The notes under the pieces are model-generated. The model saw nothing but the letters and a program-made list of their open reading frames with translations. It searched no databases and was not told the origin of the DNA. DNA of 21,807 nucleotides from JARIHD01 sp964610985 (GTDB taxonomy: Bacteria > Patescibacteriota > Saccharimonadia > Saccharimonadales > UBA4665), in NCBI GenBank assembly GCA_964610985.1, contig CAZSZJ010000021.1, positions 1-21,807 on the forward strand, read 5' to 3'. This document shows, one piece after another, positions 15,561-21,452 of the stretch (position 1 is the first letter of the stretch; each line of letters opens with the position of its first letter). The position numbers and the translations under genes are program-made.

Positions 15561-16001
15561 ATGAAACGTGCAGACTTTGTCCCTACTCGCCGCAATGTCA
15601 TCCAGTTTCTTGAATATATGGTGGGTGGTACGGTGTATTTTTGGTCGGGTTACTTCGTTTTTGCCCTCTGTTATAGCGGCTTTAACTGGGATTGGCTGTA
15701 CGCCAAGATCCTGGCGGACATCATAGGCTGGACGCTTAATTACCTGATTCAGCGCTACTGGGCGTTTAATAATAAGACACTCAAAAAACATGAAGCCCGC
15801 ACTGCCGGCAAATATGCGCTGATCACCGTGTTTAATCTGCTTCTTGACTACAGCATAATCTGGGGCCTCAAAGAACTCGGCGTTTCGCCGTACATCGGAT
15901 TCTTTATTTCGGCTGGTTTCTTTACGGGGTGGAATTACCTCTGGTATCGCTTTTGGGTTTTTTATAGTGAACGTAAAGCAAAGGGGAGTCAGCATGGCTA
16001 G
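15561..16001 (+). CDS. GtrA-family membrane protein
   Basis: 146 residues with four predicted membrane helices (about 16-37, 43-62, 83-105, 110-132) and the family's paired motifs: LNYLIQRYWAFNN at the end of the second helix and WNYLWYRFWVFYS at the end of the fourth. GtrA proteins are thought to help move lipid-linked sugars such as polyprenyl-phosphate hexose across the membrane. That fits the glycan genes elsewhere in the window, although the copper operon lies between them. The C terminus overlaps the next gene by 8 nt. No glycosyltransferase is fused or adjacent. Confidence 0.86.
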   Translation: MKRADFVPTRRNVIQFLEYMVGGTVYFWSGYFVFALCYSGFNWDWLYAKILADIIGWTLNYLIQRYWAFNNKTLKKHEARTAGKYALITVFNLLLDYSIIWGLKELGVSPYIGFFISAGFFTGWNYLWYRFWVFYSERKAKGSQHG

Positions 16002-16446
16002 TACCGTCCGACCAACCAAAAAACAACGAGAATTGCTCAATTACATTGAACAGTTTATCGGCGAACATGGTTACAGTCCGAGTTACCGCGAAATCATGAC
16101 CGGCCTGAATTATACCTCGGTTGCGACCGTGGCCTTACACGTTGGTAACTTGATAAAGCGTGGGCATTTGCGCAAACGTGACCATTCGGCTCGTTCGCTG
16201 GAAGTTACGGCACCAAGTGACGAACAAAAAGTGACCAGCAATACCGTCCAACCTGGCGAAGAAAAATGGCTGGTCGAAAAGATCGAGCACTTTTTTGCCG
16301 AAACCGAGAACAGTGGTGAGGTGACGGTAGAGATGCTCAACCAACTGTATGTTTTGACCGGCGCACTGCGTGTGCTCGGGCTGGAAGGTGCGACCCAGAG
16401 CTTTATGCCCCGGCTCAGCAAGCTCAAGTCTCGGTTGCCTCAGTAG
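15994..16446 (+). CDS. LexA-type winged-helix DNA-binding protein lacking the S24 autoprotease domain
   Basis: 150 residues. Residues 7-72 match the LexA N-terminal DNA-binding domain: TKKQRELLNYIEQFIGEHGYSPSYREI followed by the recognition-helix region TSVATVALHVGNLIKRGHLRK. LexA's C-terminal Ser/Lys protease domain is absent; in its place are about 60 residues (90-150) that look helical. It therefore cannot self-cleave upon RecA activation and must respond to another signal, or act constitutively. The ATG at 15994 has AAGGGGAG five bases upstream (15981-15988); the longer frame from 15967 is less likely. It overlaps gtrA by 8 nt, so the two are co-transcribed. Target genes are unknown. Confidence 0.85.
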   Translation: MASTVRPTKKQRELLNYIEQFIGEHGYSPSYREIMTGLNYTSVATVALHVGNLIKRGHLRKRDHSARSLEVTAPSDEQKVTSNTVQPGEEKWLVEKIEHFFAETENSGEVTVEMLNQLYVLTGALRVLGLEGATQSFMPRLSKLKSRLPQ

Positions 16447-16470
16447 TGTTTCTGTAGGCAAAACTACACC

Positions 16471-16505
16471 ATACATATAGTGCTTATGCATGGTACTCTA
16501 TGTAT
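16471..16505. repeat. Imperfect inverted repeat upstream of the riboswitch
   Basis: ATACATATAG (16471-16480) and CTCTATGTAT (16496-16505) match in nine of ten positions as an inverted repeat with 15 nt between, centred near the palindrome ATGCAT. It lies just after the LexA-like gene and before the riboswitch, where the promoter of the next gene should be, so it could be an operator. I could not assign -35 and -10 boxes with confidence here. Confidence 0.4.
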
Positions 16506-16523
16506 AGATTTTAACAATCAATA

Positions 16524-16626
16524 TGCTGGAAGACCGGTGAGGAAACTTTGTATGAGTTTCCGAGTCCGGCACTGTGCCGCAACTGTAAATCGGAGAGATT
16601 TTACCTCTGATAAGTCAGATACAGCA
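16524..16626 (+). ncRNA. Cobalamin riboswitch aptamer
   Basis: The conserved core of the B12 riboswitch (Rfam RF00174) is visible in order: GGAAGACCGGTG (16528-16539), then a small hairpin (GGAAAC/GTTTCC), the segment GAGTCCGGCACTG, the invariant-type GCCGCAACTGTAA (16576-16588), a hairpin, and the B12-box-like AAGTCAGATAC (16612-16622). TGCTG (16524-16528) pairs with CAGCA (16622-16626) to close the element. It is compact, with little peripheral structure. By family knowledge, cobalamin binding turns the downstream gene off. Confidence 0.88.
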
Positions 16627-16677
16627 GACAACCAACCGTTCCCGAGCAGGACTAAGGTACTATTTTTTAGACCACCA

Positions 16678-16713
16678 AAAACCCTGCTTTCGGAAAACAA
16701 AAAGCAGGGTTTT
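16678..16713 (+). promoter_or_regulatory. Riboswitch expression platform: hairpin covering the ribosome binding site
   Basis: A perfect 13-bp stem (16678-16690 with 16701-16713, core CCCTGC/GCAGGG) with a 10-nt loop ends three bases before the ATG at 16717. The only plausible ribosome binding site, AGGG (16706-16709), lies in its 3' arm, so the hairpin would block translation. The arm ends in TTTT followed by ATAATG, so a weak intrinsic terminator is also possible. Confidence 0.7.
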
Positions 16714-16716
16714 ATA

Positions 16717-18333
16717 ATGAGGGATGCAATAGTTTTGGGGAGAGCACCGCAGCTGGAAATGCAGCCTTTTTCCTATGGACTGAATTCCGATGTTATGAAC
16801 CCGGCAATCGCGCATCTAGATTACTTGACGCCGAATCTCGAAGTCGATGAAATTGCTCTTCTAGATTTCGAAGCACCCTTGGTGTGGATGAGTGCCGCCG
16901 TAATCCCCGAACTAGCAACTGCGCGCCAGAATGCGATGCTGGAAGCCGAAACACTGCTCGCAGCCCGCATGCAGCACCTTCGTGACGGCGAATACGACCT
17001 GGTGCCGCTGGACATTGACCCGCTCAGCACCGCCGCGCGCGCGGTCAAAGCAAAAGAGAAATATGGCGAAAACAGTCTGGAATATAAAACAGCCCGAACC
17101 AGTCTAGAGGTCGACTGCCAGCGGTTATTTGCAGAGGCATGGCGCAAAAATTCATGGGAATACTTTGAACCCCTTGAACAGCAATTCGATACTGCGCGGG
17201 ACTGCTATACCTATATGGGCCGGTCGCTCAGCGAAATGGTTGCAGATGGCGTAACGCCGTTGGCCGAACCTGAAGAAAATACCATCCGTCTGCACGAATT
17301 TGTAGAAGAAAGAACGGCGGTGGCAGCGCAGCGACTGGGCGCGGTTTCGCTCAAAAAGGTGATAGGAGGCAAAGCTTTAGCAGAACAGTCTGCGACACCC
17401 GATCTTACGGTCAACACCATAAACGAGTGCCCCGACTGGGCTATCGAAAATTATAAAGCAGACAAAATGGACATGCTGGGCGGCTATAATCCCGAAAAAG
17501 AAACGATGATGATCCGCAGTATGCGCATCGAAAACGGTGTGCGCTATCAAGAGCAATTGGCGATACCAGTCAAACACCTCAAAAGATATATTACGCGTGA
17601 AGTAATTGTGGAAACGATGCGTCGCATGGGTGTCATCGATACGGCACACCAGCCCACAAAAACCGAGGTTCGCGCGACCCAAATGATTAACTTCAATGGC
17701 GAGGGCGTGCTCGATATTATCAAAAAACTTGACGATGTCGCCAGCGAACTAAGCGGTAAAACTATCTTTTTGGGCGACCAGGTGTCGGCGGATCATCCCC
17801 GCGACTATGCGGCAATTCCCGCCGAAGCGGGGGAACGCCAGGAAAAGCTAAAAACTGACAGTAATGCTCTTGCCGAGAAGCTAATCGAGCTGGAAGAGCA
17901 TAAGACTGATCACTTTGTTGCCAGCGGTATTGTGAGTATGTTTGTTACTAATAGGTTGCTTCAAAAAGTTAAGAATGATGTCGAGCAGGCCGAAATCGTG
18001 TTTGACCGTAAGACTGCCGACGGTATCCGTGAGTATCAAACACTTCTGGCTCAGGGCGATCTTATTCAAGCCCACTTTATATGGGGAAACGTCGAGGCTG
18101 TGGCACCACCGGCTAGTTTTTGTGGTGCTGGTAGTTGCGGACTAGAAAGTGAAAGCGCACTGAGCAAAGACGGCCAGAAAGCAGTTGAACTTGGCCTAAA
18201 AGCCACGGACGGCAAAGTAATCCGCGACACCGAACGCGCCTGTCCGGACTGTAAAAAGAAAGCTCTTCATTATGATGACAATGCTAGTAAAGTCTGTACT
18301 AATTGCAACAAGAAAGATATAAAAACTAAGTAA
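16717..18333 (+). CDS. Uncharacterised 538-residue protein under cobalamin riboswitch control
   Basis: I do not recognise a family. The protein is soluble in appearance: no signal peptide or membrane helix, mostly helical and acidic, with a coiled-coil-prone part around 360-420. Two cysteine clusters stand near the C terminus: FCGAGSCGL (Cys469 and Cys474) and a zinc-ribbon-like CPDC...CTNC (Cys509, 512, 527, 530; CX2C-X14-CX2C). The start is placed at 16717 because the open frame further upstream (to 16480) runs through the riboswitch. The gene stands alone after the riboswitch and a strong promoter follows its stop immediately. The regulation implies a job that is dispensable when B12 is plentiful: B12 acquisition or salvage, or a B12-independent substitute. 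This is inference. Confidence 0.85.
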   Translation: MRDAIVLGRAPQLEMQPFSYGLNSDVMNPAIAHLDYLTPNLEVDEIALLDFEAPLVWMSAAVIPELATARQNAMLEAETLLAARMQHLRDGEYDLVPLDIDPLSTAARAVKAKEKYGENSLEYKTARTSLEVDCQRLFAEAWRKNSWEYFEPLEQQFDTARDCYTYMGRSLSEMVADGVTPLAEPEENTIRLHEFVEERTAVAAQRLGAVSLKKVIGGKALAEQSATPDLTVNTINECPDWAIENYKADKMDMLGGYNPEKETMMIRSMRIENGVRYQEQLAIPVKHLKRYITREVIVETMRRMGVIDTAHQPTKTEVRATQMINFNGEGVLDIIKKLDDVASELSGKTIFLGDQVSADHPRDYAAIPAEAGERQEKLKTDSNALAEKLIELEEHKTDHFVASGIVSMFVTNRLLQKVKNDVEQAEIVFDRKTADGIREYQTLLAQGDLIQAHFIWGNVEAVAPPASFCGAGSCGLESESALSKDGQKAVELGLKATDGKVIRDTERACPDCKKKALHYDDNASKVCTNCNKKDIKTK

Positions 18334-18336
18334 AGT

Positions 18337-18366
18337 TTGACAACCATAACTACTATGCAGTATGAT
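18337..18366 (+). promoter_or_regulatory. Strong promoter after the riboswitch gene
   Basis: A perfect -35 TTGACA (18337-18342), 18-bp spacer, and -10 TATGAT (18361-18366, five of six). It begins three bases after the stop at 18333. The predicted start near 18373 would give either a short RNA of about 95 nt or a leader of about 117 nt for the 30-codon gene at 18490. Confidence 0.65.
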
Positions 18367-18438
18367 TGCTAAATCTTTGCGGCAAGAGACCCGCGTGAGA
18401 CAAAAAGAGGATTAAAAACAAATAACCATATAGAAGTT

Positions 18439-18465
18439 TGCCAAAAATAGGCACTTTTGTTTTTT
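18439..18465 (+). terminator. Terminator-like hairpin and T-run in the leader
   Basis: TGCC/GGCA (18439-18442 with 18450-18453, 7-nt loop, extendable with mismatches to AAG/CTT) is followed by an eleven-base run of T interrupted by one G (18455-18465). The stem is short, so it may work as a weak terminator or attenuator. It could end transcripts from the riboswitch gene or make a roughly 95-nt RNA from the promoter at 18337. Confidence 0.4.
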
Positions 18466-18489
18466 GCAAAAAGGGAGGGGATATTATCT

Positions 18490-18582
18490 ATGTCCGTCAA
18501 AATAAAAATCATCAAAACCAAGCCAGCTCGTGTAACCGTTGCCGTCCATAAACCGGCTTGGCAAGAATTTATCCAATATTAG
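18490..18582 (+). CDS. Small basic protein of 30 residues, function unknown
   Basis: The ATG at 18490 is preceded by GGGAGGGG (18473-18480), one of the strongest ribosome binding sites in the window, nine bases upstream, and by a consensus promoter about 120 bp away. The product starts MSVKIKIIKTKPARVTVAVHK and ends AWQEFIQY before TAG: Lys-rich in the first half, alternating charged/hydrophobic residues suggesting beta strands, with no membrane segment. It resembles nothing I can name. The gene stops six bases before a perfect 30-bp inverted repeat. Its small size leaves room for doubt, but promoter, ribosome binding site and ORF together support it. Confidence 0.55.
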   Translation: MSVKIKIIKTKPARVTVAVHKPAWQEFIQY

Positions 18583-18588
18583 TTGTTA

Positions 18589-18699
18589 GGCTCTAAGGGC
18601 TGCACACACAAAAGCACTCGCTCGCCAGCCAATGGAGAATTGCCTTGTCTCGCTAGGCACTGTAGGCCCAGTGCTTTTGTGTGTGCAGCCCTTAGAGCC
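18589..18699. repeat. Perfect 30-bp inverted repeat with 51-nt centre
   Basis: Arms 18589-18618 and 18670-18699 are exact reverse complements (outer ends GGCTCTAAGG / CCTTAGAGCC). The 51-nt centre contains a competing small inverted repeat (GCACTG/CAGTGC at its right edge). It fills the gap between the 30-codon gene and dsbA, ending five bases from the dsbA stop. No T-run follows either arm, so it is not a standard terminator. It could be a MITE-like or palindromic repeat element, or a long RNA hairpin at the 3' end of both convergent transcripts. Confidence 0.9.
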
Positions 18700-18704
18700 G
18701 TTCC

Positions 18705-19367
18705 TTATTGGCCCTGCTTTTTCAGCTCGGCGTCGATAATGGCTGTGAGCTTTTCGTAGCTTGGCACGCTGTCGTTGGAAGTACTCTTGAGGTCAATCTT
18801 TTTGCCGTTTAGGAAAAAGGTGGGGGTGCCTAGTGATTGCCCGGTCTTTTTAAACGCCGAGATATCGGCATTAATAACACTATTGACTTCACTCGAGGCA
18901 TAGTCCTTTTTAAACTTCTCTATGTCCAGGGCGAGTTGCTCGGCATAGGCGTTAAAGTTGTCTGTAGGACGTGTGTTAACCGACCAGGTCCGCTGATTTA
19001 CATACAGCATGTCGTACATTTCCCAGAATTTACCCTGTTTACCAGCGGCTTCCGCAGCGCGCGCACCAGCAAACGCATGCTGGTGAATTTGTGTAAGCGG
19101 CAGGTTGCGGAACTGGAAGCTGATCTTGTCTTTGTATTCGGTGGTGAGTTTGTTTACGAATGGATAGTACGCACCGCAAGCAGGACACTGGAAGTCGCCG
19201 TACTCGACCATTTTGACCTTGGACTGCGCATTGCCTTTTATGTGGTTGCTGGGTTGAATATTGCCACTTTTGCCTGATTCCGCGGAATCCTGACGGCCGC
19301 TATACCAAACAATACCAGCGAAGAGAAGAATTATGACGGCGATAACTGCCCAAAAACGATTTTCCAT
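18705..19367 (-). CDS. Membrane-anchored DsbA-family thiol:disulfide oxidoreductase
   Basis: 220 residues. One N-terminal membrane helix (6-23) anchors an extracytoplasmic thioredoxin-fold domain: the active site FQCPACGAYYP (Cys61-Cys64, CPAC) after the MVEYGDF strand, and the cis-proline loop GTPTFFLNG with Pro182. The inserted helical part (about 95-170) is typical of the DsbA/BdbD/DSBA_thioredoxin_4 group. It would make disulfides in exported proteins. Whether it serves the nearby oxidase, whose own Cys-Tyr link forms by copper chemistry, is unknown. The gene is single, on the minus strand, divergent from the CNNM-like gene. A ribosome binding site AAAAGGAG (19379-19386) precedes the ATG. 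Confidence 0.93.
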   Translation of the reverse strand: MENRFWAVIAVIILLFAGIVWYSGRQDSAESGKSGNIQPSNHIKGNAQSKVKMVEYGDFQCPACGAYYPFVNKLTTEYKDKISFQFRNLPLTQIHQHAFAGARAAEAAGKQGKFWEMYDMLYVNQRTWSVNTRPTDNFNAYAEQLALDIEKFKKDYASSEVNSVINADISAFKKTGQSLGTPTFFLNGKKIDLKSTSNDSVPSYEKLTAIIDAELKKQGQ

Positions 19368-19391
19368 TCCTAACGTAACTCCTTTTCGCTC

Positions 19392-19400
19392 AGTATATCA
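19392..19400 (-). promoter_or_regulatory. Extended -10 promoter of dsbA
   Basis: On the minus strand TGATATACT: an extended TGn element plus -10 TATACT (19392-19397), no clear -35. The predicted start near 19385 gives a leader of about 18 nt that contains the AAAAGGAG ribosome binding site. Confidence 0.5.
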
Positions 19401-19443
19401 TTATTTACCTGAGTGCCGGCTGCAAACTCCAGCATGTTACCAT

Positions 19444-20541
19444 ATGGATATGATCGAACTTATTTCGGCTGCGTTACTGGTTGTGGTCGCTTTTTTGGCG
19501 CTCGCTCTGCAGCGGCTGTATAGCGTTATTCCTATCAAAGAGTTAAAACGATTGGCGAGCCGCGGTGATAACCTGGCAAAAAGCTTGTATCGAGTCGCAG
19601 CGTATGGTCAAAGTGCGCGACTGCTGTTCTGGATGGTGGCGGTCGCCGGTTTGAGTGGTGGTGTTTTGTTGCTGACGCTCAATCTGGCTGTACCGATGGC
19701 GCTCGTGCTACTCGGAATCATATCGGCAGCGGTGCTTGTTGTGTTGCCGGGAGTGCAGTTAACACAAACAACCGCCCGCTTGGCAGCACTATGCTCGCCG
19801 GCCGCAGCCTGGCTGCTGATGCACCTCCACCCGCCGCTCGACATGGCAGTCAGGTGGCTTTCTGGTGTTCGTACACTCGCCCGCCATAGTCGTTTGTATG
19901 AAAAGGACGACCTGCTCACACTGCTCAAAGACCAGAAAGAACAGGCAGGCAACCGTATTTCGGAAATCGACTTAAGTCTGGCTGAGCGCGCCTTGGCGTT
20001 CGACGACAAAAAAGCAGCTGACATCGTACAGCCGCGCAGTGACGTGTATTTAGTGGATGCGGATGAAACCATCGGGCCACTGCTTCTGGATCGTTTGCAC
20101 AAACACCAGCAAAATTCGTTCCTTGTGTACAAAGATGCAGAGGAGAATATCGTTGGCTCACTCTCTATGCCTGATGCGGTAGGGGCCAAACAGGGCGGCC
20201 GTGTCCTTGACCTGGTCAAAGGTGACCTTGCTTTCGTGCACGAAGATTTTTCGTTGCACGAAGTAGCGCGGGCGCTGCAAAAAACCGGTCAGCATTTGGT
20301 CGTGGTGATCAATAGTTTCGAAGAATTCGTGGGTATTATTACCCTTGAGAATGCTTTGGCAGAGCTACTCGGGACGACTGAATCGCATGAACGGTTAGCA
20401 TACGAAAACCGCAGCGTCATCGCTGGTTGGACGCCCGCTCCGGTCCTTGTGCCAGAGCTGGCGGACGAACCGCAAAACGATCCGCCCGATCAACCCGAAG
20501 AAGCTACGGTATCTTCCGCCGAAGAATCTAAGGAGTCCTAA
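19444..20541 (+). CDS. CNNM/CorC-like membrane protein with CBS-type domain
   Basis: 365 residues. The N-terminal half has three hydrophobic segments (about 5-23, 60-80, 84-102) with a possible fourth at 112-130; then comes the hallmark linker SEIDLSLAERALAFDDKKAADIVQPRSDVYLVD (173-205), the segment that precedes the CBS pair in HlyC/CorC/CNNM proteins. CBS-like sequence follows to about 312 (NSFLVYKDAEENIVGSL; HLVVVINSFEEFVGIITLENALAELLG), then an acidic Pro-rich tail. Family members are linked to Mg2+ or Na+ transport. The DUF21 membrane part is poorly conserved here, so activity is doubtful. There is no ribosome binding site before the ATG at 19444; an ATG at 19450, seven bases after a TGTTACCAT -10-like box, may be a leaderless start. 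Confidence 0.82.
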   Translation: MDMIELISAALLVVVAFLALALQRLYSVIPIKELKRLASRGDNLAKSLYRVAAYGQSARLLFWMVAVAGLSGGVLLLTLNLAVPMALVLLGIISAAVLVVLPGVQLTQTTARLAALCSPAAAWLLMHLHPPLDMAVRWLSGVRTLARHSRLYEKDDLLTLLKDQKEQAGNRISEIDLSLAERALAFDDKKAADIVQPRSDVYLVDADETIGPLLLDRLHKHQQNSFLVYKDAEENIVGSLSMPDAVGAKQGGRVLDLVKGDLAFVHEDFSLHEVARALQKTGQHLVVVINSFEEFVGIITLENALAELLGTTESHERLAYENRSVIAGWTPAPVLVPELADEPQNDPPDQPEEATVSSAEESKES

Positions 20542-20570
20542 AAAACTGCGCATCAGCGAACATTTAGCGG

Positions 20571-20576
20571 TATACT
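20571..20576 (+). promoter_or_regulatory. -10 box of a leaderless promoter
   Basis: TATACT is followed by AAAAAGC and then the ATG at 20584. A start seven bases after the box is at 20583-20584, which makes the mRNA leaderless. There is no recognisable -35. The 42-nt gap after the previous gene holds nothing else, and no ribosome binding site is present. Confidence 0.55.
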
Positions 20577-20583
20577 AAAAAGC

Positions 20584-21450
20584 ATGGAATCGCCGCAAGA
20601 AAATGCCAGTAAAAAAGCAGAAGACTCCTACATTCAAGGACCCAGCGAGCGGCCACATGCTGCTGCGCAGACACAAGATGAGGCTGACCGCCAGGCGCGT
20701 ATCGCTTACCTAAAGACACTCGCGCCATCACCAAAACCCCGCCGACGTCGCACCAAGATCATCATATGCATTGTTGGGGTGCTCCTTTTGGTGGGCGCTG
20801 GCATTGCCTGGATTTTGCTGACCGGTGAAACTCCACCCGACAAGGAGCCAAAAGGCTCTAATCCGAGTAAGGTCCAAGAAGAGCGACCTGAGCAGCCCAC
20901 CACCGAAACCAAGCACCATGAATCACCTACCTTCGGCCTCGGCTTTGATTATCTCGCTGATTGGACGGTGACCGAAGCAAATGGCCGTTTGAGCGCCGTA
21001 TCTAAAACCATGAAGCTTAAGGCGGCCGATGGCCAGACGTCAAACGCCCGCATTCAGGTGCTTATTCAGCCTAAACAGACGGTTATCAAGGAGTTCGATA
21101 AAGGAAATGGTCTGGCGGTGCTCGACTCCGAAAAGATTACCTACACCAAGCCTTCACCTTCGCAGCGCGGCCAAACATACCTGAGCTTTGTTAATTATCC
21201 GAGTTCATCGGCAAAGGGCATTGATGCTCTGTACATTACCGGTGATATTGGTTACCAAAAAGACCAGGCCGTACCCATGGTTGATATCGTGCGTGTCGAT
21301 CCACTCATCACGGTCAACTTTTTGCAATGTCCCAATGAAGCCTGTAGCGGTGCGACTGCGCCGTTCACTCTCGAAGCGGACGTCTGGCAGAAAAATGCTG
21401 CATTGCCAGTGGCCATCAAAACCGTTCTAACAACCTTGTCGATCCAATAA
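20584..21450 (+). CDS. Single-pass membrane protein with extracytoplasmic domain, unknown function
   Basis: 288 residues. A charged cytoplasmic N terminus (1-57, ending in PKPRRRRTK) leads to one membrane helix (about 58-79), a Pro/Glu/Lys-rich linker (82-115), and an extracytoplasmic domain (about 116-288) beginning TFGLGFDYLADWTV. That start and the alternating strand pattern recall PsbP-like or lipoprotein-type domains, but I would not name a family. Two cysteines (CPNEAC, about 248-253) could form a disulfide, possibly made by the DsbA-like neighbour. The gene appears to be translated leaderless. The next gene starts two bases after its stop, forming an operon. Confidence 0.82.
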   Translation: MESPQENASKKAEDSYIQGPSERPHAAAQTQDEADRQARIAYLKTLAPSPKPRRRRTKIIICIVGVLLLVGAGIAWILLTGETPPDKEPKGSNPSKVQEERPEQPTTETKHHESPTFGLGFDYLADWTVTEANGRLSAVSKTMKLKAADGQTSNARIQVLIQPKQTVIKEFDKGNGLAVLDSEKITYTKPSPSQRGQTYLSFVNYPSSSAKGIDALYITGDIGYQKDQAVPMVDIVRVDPLITVNFLQCPNEACSGATAPFTLEADVWQKNAALPVAIKTVLTTLSIQ

Positions 21451-21452
21451 AT

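Noticed and set aside
16480..16716. Upstream extension of the 538-residue gene to a GTG at 16480.
   Set aside because: It would translate through the whole cobalamin riboswitch and the ribosome-binding-site hairpin; the extension has no homology-like features.
18334..18704. tRNA, CRISPR array or retron RNA in the gene-poor stretch.
   Set aside because: There is no cloverleaf, no regularly spaced repeat and no reverse transcriptase nearby; the visible structure is a promoter, a T-run hairpin, a small ORF and one inverted repeat.
18583..18710. Integron attC site suggested by GTTAGGC next to the left arm of the inverted repeat.
   Set aside because: The GTTRRRY-like motif is on the wrong side for either strand, there is no matching RYYYAAC at the other end, the arms have no bulges, and no integrase or cassette array is present.
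19333..19443. N-terminal extension of the CNNM-like protein to 19333.
   Set aside because: It would run antisense through the 5' end and promoter of dsbA; the hydrophobic segment expected at the N terminus begins after 19444.
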